Source of the DNA: Pseudomonas graminis
GTDB taxonomy: Bacteria > Pseudomonadota > Gammaproteobacteria > Pseudomonadales > Pseudomonadaceae
NCBI RefSeq assembly: GCF_001705435.1
Contig: NZ_MDEN01000065.1
Location: 186,001-250,000 of the forward strand
Length of the DNA: 64,000 nt
Reading direction: 5' to 3'
The position numbers and the translations under genes are program-made. The notes under the pieces are model-generated. The model was given only the letters and a program-made list of their open reading frames with translations. It was not told the DNA's origin and did not search any database. Position 1 is the first letter of the stretch, and each line of letters opens with the position of its first letter. Positions 1 through 7,685 of this stretch are shown piece by piece.

Positions 1-1773
1 GTTCATGGGGGCGGTGAGGCCGCCGTGGTGGCCGTGGTTTGAATCCACGTCGGCAATCGGGTCAACCGCGCGGATCCCATGCACATCGCCCTGCCATTGC
101 AGGTAAAGCGTGTCAGCCCGGCGGATCGCAAGGGTCTGCCGGCGCACGCCATCCCGCTCGATCAGCAGGTGCTCGCCGTTCAGCCGAACGCCCTGCCGGG
201 AGTCACTTCGCAACACCATGCTTCGAGACGCTGCGCCACACGCCAGGTGCAACGTCACTTCGCTTGGGCCGCCCAGGCGCAGCCCGGTGCGGGCCGACCA
301 GGGCGAATGGGCGTCGTCGGCTCTGACCGTCACTGGCGCGGCGCTCAGGTATGCCTGTGCCGCCAGCTGCCAGAATTCCTCTGTCAAACCCTCGGCCGCT
401 GGCAGCAGCTCGTCTTGATAGCGAGGGATAAAACCGGTGTCCAGCTCCGCGTCGGTGAAGGCCGGGTGCGCGACGATGCGGCGCAAAAAACCGAGGTTGG
501 TGCGCAAACCGCCGATGGCGAATTCGTCGAGCATCGCCAGCAATCGCAAGCGCGCTTCTTCGCGGGTCTGGCCCCAGGCAATCAGTTTGCCGAGCATCGG
601 GTCGTAGAACGGCGAGACCTCGTCGCCTTCCGCGACGCCGCTGTCGACGCGACGCCCCGGCCCCGCAGATGATTCGCGATACAGCGTCAGCGTCCCGGTG
701 GCGGGCAAAAAGTCGTTGGCCGGATCTTCCGCATACAGCCGCACTTCAATCGCGTGGCCGTTCAGCGGCACTTCGGCCTGGGTGATCGGCAGCGGCTCGC
801 CCCGGGCCACGCGAATCTGCCAGGCCACCAGGTCCAGCCCGGTAATTGCCTCGGTCACCGGGTGCTCGACCTGCAGGCGCGTGTTCATTTCCATGAAGAA
901 GAAATCGCCCCGGGCGTCCAGCAGAAACTCCACCGTGCCGGCGCCGACGTAGCCGATCGCCTGTGCCGCGCGCACCGCCGCTTCGCCCATGGCCTGACGC
1001 ATGTGCGGTGTCAGGCCCGGCGCCGGGGCTTCTTCGACGACTTTCTGGTGACGGCGCTGAATCGAGCAGTCGCGCTCGTTGAGGTACAGGCAGTGGCCGT
1101 GCTGGTCGGCAAACACCTGAATCTCCACATGGCGCGGCTTGAGCACGTACTTTTCGACGAGCATGCGCGAGTCGCCGAACGACGACTGCGCCTCACGTTG
1201 CGCGGACGCCAGCGCTTCGGCCAGATCCTCGTCGCGCTCGACCACCTTCATGCCCTTGCCGCCACCGCCGGCGGTGGCCTTGAGCAGCACCGGGTAGCCG
1301 ATGCGGGCGGACGCTTCGCGGAAGGTCGCGGCGTCTTGGGCCTCGCCGTGGTAGCCGGGTACCAGTGGCACGCCAGCGGTGTCCATCAGCGACTTGGCCG
1401 CTGATTTGCTGCCCATGGCGTCAATGGCCGAGGCGGGCGGGCCAAGGAAAATCAGGCCGGCCTGTTCCACCGCGCGGGCAAAACCTGCGTTTTCCGAGAG
1501 AAACCCATAACCGGGGTGAATGGCCTGGGCGCCACTGACTTGGGCGGCTGCAATCAGCCTGTCGATGTGCAGGTAGCTTTCGCTGGGCTTGCTGCCCCCG
1601 AGGTTCACCGCGATGTCCGCCTCGCGGACATGCCGCGCGTGGCTGTCGGTGGCGCTGTGCACGGCGACGGTGGTCAGGCCCATGGCCTTGGCCGTGCGCA
1701 TGACCCGGCAGGCGATTTCGCCACGGTTGGCGATCAGCACCGAATTCAGTGGTTGCATGTGCGGGACGCTCAT
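1..1773 (-). CDS. liuD: 3-methylcrotonyl-CoA carboxylase, biotin-carrying alpha subunit (3' end outside window)
   Basis: This subunit carboxylates biotin with ATP and bicarbonate and passes the carboxyl group to LiuB, which carboxylates 3-methylcrotonyl-CoA in leucine breakdown. Read on the minus strand from ATG at 1773, the protein begins MSVPHMQPLNSVLIANRGEIACRV, the usual biotin-carboxylase opening. It continues with the Gly-rich ATP-grasp loop (KATAGGGGKGMK), a HVEIQVFAD segment and the EMNTRLQVEHPVTE active-site motif. About 591 codons are visible. The last residues before the edge (TAPMN) are the start of the biotinyl domain, so the biotinylated lysine lies outside. The ATG shares one base with the liuC stop codon (TGATG), which suggests translational coupling. 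It is the fourth gene of the liuABCD run. The family assignment is secure. Confidence 0.95.
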   Translation of the reverse strand, partial: MSVPHMQPLNSVLIANRGEIACRVMRTAKAMGLTTVAVHSATDSHARHVREADIAVNLGGSKPSESYLHIDRLIAAAQVSGAQAIHPGYGFLSENAGFARAVEQAGLIFLGPPASAIDAMGSKSAAKSLMDTAGVPLVPGYHGEAQDAATFREASARIGYPVLLKATAGGGGKGMKVVERDEDLAEALASAQREAQSSFGDSRMLVEKYVLKPRHVEIQVFADQHGHCLYLNERDCSIQRRHQKVVEEAPAPGLTPHMRQAMGEAAVRAAQAIGYVGAGTVEFLLDARGDFFFMEMNTRLQVEHPVTEAITGLDLVAWQIRVARGEPLPITQAEVPLNGHAIEVRLYAEDPANDFLPATGTLTLYRESSAGPGRRVDSGVAEGDEVSPFYDPMLGKLIAWGQTREEARLRLLAMLDEFAIGGLRTNLGFLRRIVAHPAFTDAELDTGFIPRYQDELLPAAEGLTEEFWQLAAQAYLSAAPVTVRADDAHSPWSARTGLRLGGPSEVTLHLACGAASRSMVLRSDSRQGVRLNGEHLLIERDGVRRQTLAIRRADTLYLQWQGDVHGIRAVDPIADVDSNHGHHGGLTAPMN

Positions 1774-2624
1774 CAGTGCGACTCTCCTTGTGGGGGCCGC
1801 GGGCCTTGCAGCGGTTGGGATAGCGTGCGGGGCTCGCCGCGCCAGGCCGGTTCGCGCTTCTGCAGAAACGCGCGCAGACCTTCCTGGCCTTCGGCGCTGA
1901 CGCGGATGCGCGCGATGGCGTTCTCGCAATAGCGGCGCAGGGCAGGGGTCAGCTCACCGTCGGCGACTTCGCGCAGCAGGTCTTTGCTGACGCGCATGGC
2001 CTGGGGGCTGTTGAGCAGCAGGTTGGCGATCCAGTGTTCCAGGTGCTGTTCCAGCTCGGCAGCGGGGTAACACTCGGCCAACAGGCCGATCTGCCGCGCC
2101 CGGGTGCCGTCGAAACGTTCGGCGGTCAGCGCGTAGCGTCGCGCGTGACGTTCGCCAATCGCCTGCACCACGAACGGGCTGATCACCGCCGGGGCCAGGC
2201 CGATCTTCACTTCCGAGAGGCAGAACTGCGCGTCATCGGCGCCGATGGCCATGTCGCAGCAGCTGATCAGGCCCAGTGCGCCGCCATAGGCCGCGCCTTG
2301 CACCACGGCGAGGGTCGGCGCCTTGAACTTGGCGAGGTTGTACATCAACTCACCCAGCTCGCGGGCATCGCCCAGGTTGGTGTTGTAGTCGAGATTGGCC
2401 GACTCCTGCATCCAGGCCAGATCGGCACCGGCGCTGAAGTGCCGGCCGCGTCCGCGCACCAGCAGAAACCGCAGGCTGTCGTCCCGCTGCAACTGGTCAA
2501 GGGCGATGATCAGCTCGCGAATCATCTGCGCGTTGAAGGCGTTGTTTTTCTCCGGCCGGTTGAGCCAGAGCGTGGCGAACCCGCGTGGGTCGAGGGCGAT
2601 GTCGAGGGTGGCGAAATCATTCAT
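1773..2624 (-). CDS. liuC: 3-methylglutaconyl-CoA hydratase (enoyl-CoA hydratase/crotonase family)
   Basis: The predicted reaction is hydration of 3-methylglutaconyl-CoA to HMG-CoA, the step between the LiuBD carboxylase and the LiuE lyase. The protein has crotonase hallmarks: LNRPEKNNAFNAQMI near the N-terminus, the CoA-binding RGRGRHFSAGADLAWM segment, and the oxyanion-hole region AAYGGALGLISCCDMAIGA. A longer reading from GTG at 2645 exists. ATG at 2624 is preferred because GAGAGAA lies 9-10 bases upstream and the product (283 aa, MNDFATLD...) matches the family start. The gene follows liuB after 17 bases and overlaps liuD by one base. Sequence alone cannot separate it from other short enoyl-CoA hydratases, but the operon makes the role likely. 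Confidence 0.93.
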   Translation of the reverse strand: MNDFATLDIALDPRGFATLWLNRPEKNNAFNAQMIRELIIALDQLQRDDSLRFLLVRGRGRHFSAGADLAWMQESANLDYNTNLGDARELGELMYNLAKFKAPTLAVVQGAAYGGALGLISCCDMAIGADDAQFCLSEVKIGLAPAVISPFVVQAIGERHARRYALTAERFDGTRARQIGLLAECYPAAELEQHLEHWIANLLLNSPQAMRVSKDLLREVADGELTPALRRYCENAIARIRVSAEGQEGLRAFLQKREPAWRGEPRTLSQPLQGPRPPQGESH

Positions 2625-2641
2625 GGGGCGATTCTCTCGGG

Positions 2642-4249
2642 TCACATCCGGAACACGCCGAAGCGGGTCGGTTCGATGGCGGCGTTGAGCGAGGCGCTGA
2701 TGGCCAGGCCGAGAATGTCGCGGGTCTGGGCGGGGTCAATGACACCGTCGTCCCACAGCCGGGCGCTGGAATACCAGGGATGGCCCTGATGCTCGTACTG
2801 ATCGAGGATCGGCTGGCGCAACGCCGCTTCCTCCTCGGCGCTGAACGTCTGGCCGCTGCGTTCGGCCTGTTCACGCTTGACCTGCACCAGCACGCCTGCG
2901 GCCTGTTCGCCGCCCATGACGCCGATCCGCGCGTTGGGCCACATCCACAGAAAGCGCGGGTCATAAGCGCGGCCGCACATGCCGTAGTTGCCCGCGCCAA
3001 AACTGCCGCCGATGATCACCGTAAACTTCGGCACGTTCGCGCACGCCACGGCAGTCACCAACTTGGCGCCGTGCTTGGCGATGCCCCCGGCTTCGTACTT
3101 CTGGCCGACCATGAAGCCGGTGATGTTCTGCAGAAACAACAGCGGAATGCCGCGCTGGCAGGCCAGTTCGATGAAGTGCGCGCCTTTCTGCGCGGCTTCA
3201 GCGAAGAGAATGCCGTTGTTGGCGAGGATGGCGATCGGGTAGCCGTGCAGATGGGCGAAGCCGCACACCAGCGTGGTGCCGAACAGCGCCTTGAATTCAT
3301 CGAACACCGAACCGTCCACCAGCCGCGCGATGACTTCGCGCACGTCGAACGGCTGCTTGGCGTCTGCCGGGATCACGCCGTACAGCTCGTCATCCCCATA
3401 TAACGGCGCCTGAGGCGGGCGGGTCTGCAACTGGCCGAGCTTGCGCCAGTTCAGGTTGGCCACACAGCGCCGTGCCAGCGCCAAGGCGTGGTCATCGCTG
3501 TCGGCGTAATGATCGGCCACCCCGGAGACCTTGCAGTGCACGTCGGCCCCGCCGAGGTCTTCGGCGCTGACCACTTCGCCTGTGGCGGCTTTCACCAGCG
3601 GCGGCCCGGCGAGAAAGATGGTCGCTTGTTCGCGGACCATGATGGTTTCGTCGGCCATGGCCGGCACATAGGCGCCGCCCGCAGTGCAGGAACCCATGAC
3701 CACGGCGATCTGGGCGATGCCCTCAGCACTCAGGTTGGCCTGATTGAAGAAGATCCTGCCGAAGTGTTCACGGTCGGGGAACACTTCGTCCTGACGGGGC
3801 AGGTTGGCGCCGCCGGAGTCCACCAGGTAAATGCACGGCAAGCGATTCTGTTGGGCGATGGTCTGGGCGCGCAGGTGTTTTTTCACGGTCAGCGGGTAAT
3901 AGGTGCCGCCTTTCACCGTGGCGTCGTTGGCGATGATCATGCATTCGACGCCTTCGACCCGGCCAATGCCGGCGATCAGCCCCGCAGCCGGGACGTCTTC
4001 GCCGTACACGTCATGGGCGGCGAGCTGGCTGAGTTCGAGGAAGGGCGAGCCGAGATCCAGCAGGCGGTTGATCCGCTCCCGGGGCAGCAGTTTGCCCCGG
4101 GAGGTGTGGCGTTCCTGCGCCTTGGCACCGCCGCCGCGCTGTACGTGGTCGAGCAGGCCGTGCAGGGCGTCAAGTTGCTTGCGCATGGCCTCGCTGTTGG
4201 TGGCGAATTCCGGCGAGCGCGGGTTGATCTGGGTGTGCAGAGTGGTCAT
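2642..4249 (-). CDS. liuB: 3-methylcrotonyl-CoA carboxylase, carboxyltransferase beta subunit
   Basis: This carboxyltransferase partner of LiuD moves CO2 from biotin to 3-methylcrotonyl-CoA. It is a full-length 535-aa acyl-CoA carboxylase beta subunit. Visible features are the N-terminal QRGGGAKAQERHTSRGKLLPRERI stretch, the YLVDSGGANLPRQDEVFPDR segment, the GSCTAGGAYVPAMADE loop and the C-terminal GGSFGAGNYGMCGRAYDPRF and GVMGGEQAAGVL motifs. An upstream reading to 4291 adds 14 residues. ATG at 4249 is favoured by a strong GGAGG seven bases before it. It sits 16 bases after liuA and is expressed with liuA, liuC and liuD. Confidence 0.95.
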   Translation of the reverse strand: MTTLHTQINPRSPEFATNSEAMRKQLDALHGLLDHVQRGGGAKAQERHTSRGKLLPRERINRLLDLGSPFLELSQLAAHDVYGEDVPAAGLIAGIGRVEGVECMIIANDATVKGGTYYPLTVKKHLRAQTIAQQNRLPCIYLVDSGGANLPRQDEVFPDREHFGRIFFNQANLSAEGIAQIAVVMGSCTAGGAYVPAMADETIMVREQATIFLAGPPLVKAATGEVVSAEDLGGADVHCKVSGVADHYADSDDHALALARRCVANLNWRKLGQLQTRPPQAPLYGDDELYGVIPADAKQPFDVREVIARLVDGSVFDEFKALFGTTLVCGFAHLHGYPIAILANNGILFAEAAQKGAHFIELACQRGIPLLFLQNITGFMVGQKYEAGGIAKHGAKLVTAVACANVPKFTVIIGGSFGAGNYGMCGRAYDPRFLWMWPNARIGVMGGEQAAGVLVQVKREQAERSGQTFSAEEEAALRQPILDQYEHQGHPWYSSARLWDDGVIDPAQTRDILGLAISASLNAAIEPTRFGVFRM

Positions 4250-4265
4250 GGGGCCTCCGGCGCTG

Positions 4266-5429
4266 TCAGCGGGTTTCGTTGAACAGCTCACGCCCGATCA
4301 GCATGCGGCGGATTTCGCTGGTCCCGGCGCCGATCTCGTAGAGCTTGGCGTCGCGCAGCAGTCGTCCGGCGGGGAATTCGTTGATGTAGCCGTTGCCGCC
4401 GAGAATCTGGATGGTGTCCAGGGCAAATTGCGTGGCGCGCTCGGCGGCGTAGAGGATCACCCCGGCGGCGTCCTTGCGCGTGGTCTCGCCGCGCTCGCAG
4501 GCCTGGGCCACCGCATACAGGTAGGCGCGGCTGGCGTTGAGCTGGGTGTACATGTCGGCAACCTTGCCCTGGATCAGCTGGAACTCGCCGATGCTCTGGC
4601 CGAATTGTTTGCGGTCGTGAATGTACGGCAGCACCACGTCCATGCACGCCTGCATGATCCCGACCGGCCCGCCCGAGAGGACGACGCGTTCGTAATCCAG
4701 GCCGCTCATCAGCACCTTCACGCCGCCGTTGAGCGCGCCGAGCAGGTTTTCTTCCGGCACTTCGACGTCATCGAAGAACAGCTCGCAGGTGTTGGAGCCG
4801 CGCATGCCGAGCTTGTCGAACTTGTTGCCTCGGGAGAAGCCGTGCCAGTCGCGTTCGACGATGAACGCGCTGATGCCGTGGGCGCCTTTTTCCAGGTCGG
4901 TCTTGGCGTAGATCACGTAAGTGTTGGCGTCAGGGCCGTTGGTGATCCAGGTCTTGCTGCCGTTGAGCACGAAGCGGTCGCCCCGACGGTCGGCTCGCAG
5001 CTTCATCGAGACCACGTCGGAGCCGGCGTTGGGTTCGCTCATCGCCAGGGCGCCCACGTGCTCGCCGCTGATCAGCTTGGGCAGGTAGCGGGCTTTCTGT
5101 TCGGGGGTGCCGTTGCGGTTGATCTGGTTGACGCAGAGATTGGAATGGGCGCCGTAGGACAGTGCCGCTGAGGCAGAACCCCGGCTGATTTCTTCCATGG
5201 CGATGACATGGGCCAGGTAGCCCAGGCCTGCGCCGCCGTACTGCTCATCGACGGTGATGCCCAGCAGGCCCATGTCGCCGAACTTGCGCCACATGTCGGC
5301 GGGAAAGAGGTTGTCTTTGTCGATCTGTGCGGCACGCGGGGCAAGCTCGGCGGCCACGAAGGCGCGCACCTGGTCGCGCAGCATGTCGAGGGTTTCGCCG
5401 AGGCCGAAATTGAGCGTGGGGTAATTCAT
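4266..5429 (-). CDS. liuA: Isovaleryl-CoA dehydrogenase
   Basis: This FAD enzyme oxidises isovaleryl-CoA to 3-methylcrotonyl-CoA, the first committed step after leucine deamination and decarboxylation. The 387-aa acyl-CoA dehydrogenase shows DEQYGGAGLGYLAHVIAMEE, the substrate-loop AMSEPNAGSDVVSM and KTWITNGPDA motifs, the isovaleryl-type GLDYERVVLSGGP segment (its Glu is the catalytic base in this subfamily), and the C-terminal ILGGNGYINEFPAGRLLRD and YEIGAGTSEIRR. A second ATG lies three codons upstream at 5438. The MNYPTLNF start at 5429 gives the usual length. It is the first gene of liuABCD, and a LiuR operator and promoter lie 60-95 bases upstream. Confidence 0.95.
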   Translation of the reverse strand: MNYPTLNFGLGETLDMLRDQVRAFVAAELAPRAAQIDKDNLFPADMWRKFGDMGLLGITVDEQYGGAGLGYLAHVIAMEEISRGSASAALSYGAHSNLCVNQINRNGTPEQKARYLPKLISGEHVGALAMSEPNAGSDVVSMKLRADRRGDRFVLNGSKTWITNGPDANTYVIYAKTDLEKGAHGISAFIVERDWHGFSRGNKFDKLGMRGSNTCELFFDDVEVPEENLLGALNGGVKVLMSGLDYERVVLSGGPVGIMQACMDVVLPYIHDRKQFGQSIGEFQLIQGKVADMYTQLNASRAYLYAVAQACERGETTRKDAAGVILYAAERATQFALDTIQILGGNGYINEFPAGRLLRDAKLYEIGAGTSEIRRMLIGRELFNETR

Positions 5430-5488
5430 GGACTGCATCCCGTGTTGTTATTGGAGGGCTGACAGGGGGAAAAGAAACTGCGTCACCT

Positions 5489-5525
5489 TTACGTTAACGT
5501 AAGCCTGCAGTCGTGGTGATGTCAA
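5489..5525 (-). promoter_or_regulatory. liuABCD promoter with LiuR operator
   Basis: On the minus strand a consensus -35 (TTGACA, 5525-5520) is followed after 18 bases by TACGTT (5501-5496) as a plausible -10. The perfect palindrome TTACGTTAACGTAA (5489-5502) overlaps that -10. The same core occurs before liuR at 7501-7510 and agrees with the operator described for MerR-family LiuR regulators. The liuA start is about 65 bases downstream. The operator is directly visible. The exact -10 and the direction of control are inferred. Confidence 0.8.
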
Positions 5526-5588
5526 CGACGATGAAGTGCTATCGCTGGTGATAATCGGGAGGGGAGGTTTACGAATGACGAATAGCAC

Positions 5589-5612
5589 GAAGGGGAGCCT
5601 GGGCTCCCCTTC
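5589..5612. terminator. Stable hairpin, possible terminator between liuE and liuABCD
   Basis: GAAGGGGAGC (5589-5598) and GCTCCCCTTC (5603-5612) form a perfect 10-bp GC-rich stem with a 4-base loop. Neither strand has a good T tract directly after the stem, so intrinsic termination is uncertain. Its position upstream of the liuA promoter would isolate liuABCD from read-through. Confidence 0.4.
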
Positions 5613-6097
5613 AAGTTCGATTGCATGCTCGTTTTTATTAGTAAGTGGCCTGTTGTTGTTTTTGGCAGCCAGCTTCTTTTGCTTTTCTGAGCGACCCCCA
5701 AGCGGGGCCAAGAGCAAACGTATTTTTTTGAGCGCTGATCCGCTTCGATCTTTCGATCCGACTCGTCTGGTAGCTGCCTGAACGCAGTTTTATTGTTCTC
5801 AGTCCGGTCGTGAGGCCAGAGCCTCAAGTAGAGCGATCCACTCCAAAAAAATCAGTTAGCTGCGTCTCTGTCCGTGTTGTTCTTGTTATGTCAGAGCCGA
5901 TACGTCTTGTTTTTATTGGGTCATTGCATTTGTTATTTTTGTTGTACGTAAGACATAGCAGAAGCCATGCCAACTTTTCAGAGTTCCCGGTTTGCGGGGC
6001 TTTGCGGATTTCACCGGCCTGGATTCACTGCTGAATCTGTCGCCAGGTGTTTCCGTGTTACCCGTTTCCCTGAACACGATGGCGGGCAGGGTAACAC

Positions 6098-6118
6098 TGT
6101 GTGACAAGTTGTCGCACA
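6098..6118. terminator. Inverted repeat at the 3' end of liuE
   Basis: TGTGTGACAA (6098-6107) and TTGTCGCACA (6109-6118) form a near-perfect inverted repeat (one mismatch, one-base spacer) abutting the liuE stop codon. The spacer is too short for a normal loop without opening the inner pairs, and there is no T tract. It could equally be a protein-binding palindrome. Confidence 0.3.
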
Positions 6119-7018
6119 TCAGGCCGGCAGACGTGCCTTCGCCACCCGTGACCCATTTGCCCGACCGAGGGTGTCGCTGATGCGCTGACCGGCTGCAATC
6201 AGCTTGTCCAGATCGATACCCGTCTCAATGCCGAGGCCGTTCAGCAGGTAAACCACGTCCTCGCTGGCCACGTTGCCGGTCGCGCCTTTGGCGTAGGGGC
6301 ACCCGCCGAGGCCGGCCACCGAGCTGTCGAACACGTGAATGCCTTCCAGCAGGCTGGCGTAGAGATTGGCCAGCGCCTGGCCGTAGGTGTCGTGGAAATG
6401 CCCGGCCAGCTTGCCCCGGGGGATCTGCCCGGCGACCACGTCGAACAGCGTGCGGGTGGCGCCCGGCGTGCCGGTGCCAATGGTGTCGCCCAGGGAGACC
6501 TCGTAGCAGCCCATGGAGAACAGCTCGTTGGCGACTGACGCCACTTGCTTCGGTGAAATGTCACCTTCATAGGGGCAACCCAGCACGCACGACACGTAGC
6601 CGCGAACGCTGATGCCGTGCAGGCGCGCGGCTTCCATGATCGGCACAAACCGGTCCAGGCTCTCGCTGATCGAGCAGTTGATGTTGCGCTGGGAGAACGA
6701 TTCCGAGGCGGCGGCGAATACCGCGACCTCTTTCACGCCCGCCGCCAGCGCGTCTTCGAATCCGCGCAAGTTGGGTGCCAGCGCGGCGTAGGTCACGCCT
6801 TCCTTCGGCTGGATGCCGGCGAACAGTTCAGCGGAGCCGGCCATCTGCGGCACCCATTTCGGCGACACGAAACTGCCCGCTTCGATATAGCTGACGCCCG
6901 CATCGGCGAGGTCGTGCACCAGTTGCAGCTTGTCGCTGACGCTGACCGGGCGGGATTCGTTCTGCAGGCCATCCCGAGGGCCGACTTCAACCAGACGCAC
7001 ACGTTGAGGGAGAGACAT
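6119..7018 (-). CDS. liuE: Hydroxymethylglutaryl-CoA lyase
   Basis: The enzyme splits HMG-CoA into acetoacetate and acetyl-CoA, the last step of the leucine branch. The 299-aa protein belongs to the HMGL-like aldolase superfamily. It begins MSLPQRVRLVEVGPRDGLQNE, with the conserved VGPRDGLQNE metal and substrate site. It has FVSPKWVPQM, the SLGDTIGTGTPG segment, HFHDTYGQA (metal-binding His residues) and GLGGCPYAKGATGN with the catalytic Cys loop. It lies 55 bases downstream of liuR on the same strand and is probably in the same transcript. A 690-base gap separates it from liuA. In the described P. aeruginosa liuRABCDE cluster liuE is the last gene, so this order differs. Confidence 0.95.
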   Translation of the reverse strand: MSLPQRVRLVEVGPRDGLQNESRPVSVSDKLQLVHDLADAGVSYIEAGSFVSPKWVPQMAGSAELFAGIQPKEGVTYAALAPNLRGFEDALAAGVKEVAVFAAASESFSQRNINCSISESLDRFVPIMEAARLHGISVRGYVSCVLGCPYEGDISPKQVASVANELFSMGCYEVSLGDTIGTGTPGATRTLFDVVAGQIPRGKLAGHFHDTYGQALANLYASLLEGIHVFDSSVAGLGGCPYAKGATGNVASEDVVYLLNGLGIETGIDLDKLIAAGQRISDTLGRANGSRVAKARLPA

Positions 7019-7072
7019 AGCGGCATCGTTCCTGAAAGATTTGGCTTTAGGTTTTTGTTCTATGGGACTGAA

Positions 7073-7453
7073 TCAGCTGGATATTTCCAGTGCGGCCTTG
7101 CAGCGTTCTTCTGCTGTGTCGAGTTCTAGTTGCATTTGTTGAATGTCCAGAAGCTGCTGATCCAGCTGCGCGCGACGCTCGGCGATTTTTTCCAGCATGG
7201 TGCTCAATTGTTTGTGGTTGCCGCCGTCGGGGTCGTACAGACCGATGAGGTCGCGGCATTCGGCGAGGGAGAAGCCGATGCGCTTGCCGCGCAGAATGAG
7301 TTTGAGGGTGACCTTGTCACGGGCCGAATACACCCGCTCCATCCCCCGGCGTTCGGGGCTGAGCATGCCTTGTTCTTCGTAGAAGCGGATGGTGCGGGTG
7401 GTGATGTCCAGCTCGCGGGCGAGGTCGGAAATGCTGTAGGTGGTGGCGGTCAT
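7073..7453 (-). CDS. liuR: MerR-family regulator of branched-chain amino acid/isovalerate catabolism
   Basis: This is a 126-aa MerR-type DNA-binding protein. The N-terminal winged helix-turn-helix is clear (YSISDLARELDITTRTIRFYEEQGML followed by ERRGMERVYSARD). A dimerisation helix follows (KISERRAQLDQQL-like region, residues about 85-120), ending in a Glu-rich tail with one Cys. It precedes liuE and carries an operator copy in its own promoter, which points to autoregulation and co-control of liuABCD. The family is certain. The LiuR assignment rests on neighbours and on the operator shared by both promoters. Confidence 0.92.
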   Translation of the reverse strand: MTATTYSISDLARELDITTRTIRFYEEQGMLSPERRGMERVYSARDKVTLKLILRGKRIGFSLAECRDLIGLYDPDGGNHKQLSTMLEKIAERRAQLDQQLLDIQQMQLELDTAEERCKAALEISS

Positions 7454-7483
7454 GGCAGTGCTCGATACGGAAGGCCTGGGCGT

Positions 7484-7513
7484 AACGTAAGTGGGGCTTT
7501 ACGTTAACGTCAA
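7484..7513 (-). promoter_or_regulatory. liuR promoter with LiuR operator
   Basis: On the minus strand TTGACG (7513-7508) and TACGTT (7489-7484) are separated by 18 bases. The palindrome ACGTTAACGT (7501-7510, extended TTACGTTAACGTCAA at 7499-7513) overlaps the -35 side. A second half-site, GTAACGTAA, covers the -10 (7482-7490). The arrangement supports autoregulation of liuR. Promoter hexamers are inferred from pattern only. Confidence 0.7.
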
Positions 7514-7567
7514 GGGCGTTATCAAACACTGGACAGCTTTTGCCAATCGTAGGACGGCGTTTTGAAT

Positions 7568-7660
7568 GTAGGACCGGCTTCAGCCGGGAAAGGGCCAGCA
7601 GCGACACCGCAAAATGGATGGTGTCCGCAAGGGCCTCTTCCCGGCTAAAGCCGGTCCTAC
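7568..7660. repeat. Pair of inverted REP elements
   Basis: GTAGGACCGGCTTCAGCCGG (from 7568) and its near reverse complement CCGGCTAAAGCCGGTCCTAC (7641-7660) face each other about 50 bases apart. The same core recurs at 33828-33985, 36295-36495 and 49063-49085. This is the usual form of Pseudomonas intergenic REP sequences. The pair lies between divergent liuR and the 3' end of the LysR gene. Confidence 0.85.
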
Positions 7661-7685
7661 GTTGACCGCAGGCGCCGCTGAACCT

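Larger units (their letters stand above)
5526..6118. other. 593-bp AT-richer gap between liuE and liuA
   Basis: No convincing gene is seen. Base composition is clearly lower in GC than the flanking liu genes, with runs of T and A (for example around 5630-5740 and 5900-5945). Open frames here (such as minus-strand 5448-5717) lack family-like sequence and good ribosome sites. The gap holds a perfect hairpin at 5589-5612 and an inverted repeat just after liuE at 6098-6118. It separates liuE from liuABCD, so the two may be separate transcripts. A small RNA or a decayed insertion is possible but unproven. Confidence 0.5.

Noticed and set aside
5448..5717. 89-aa minus-strand frame between liuE and liuA
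   Set aside because: It crosses the liuA promoter and the LiuR operator and has no family-like sequence.
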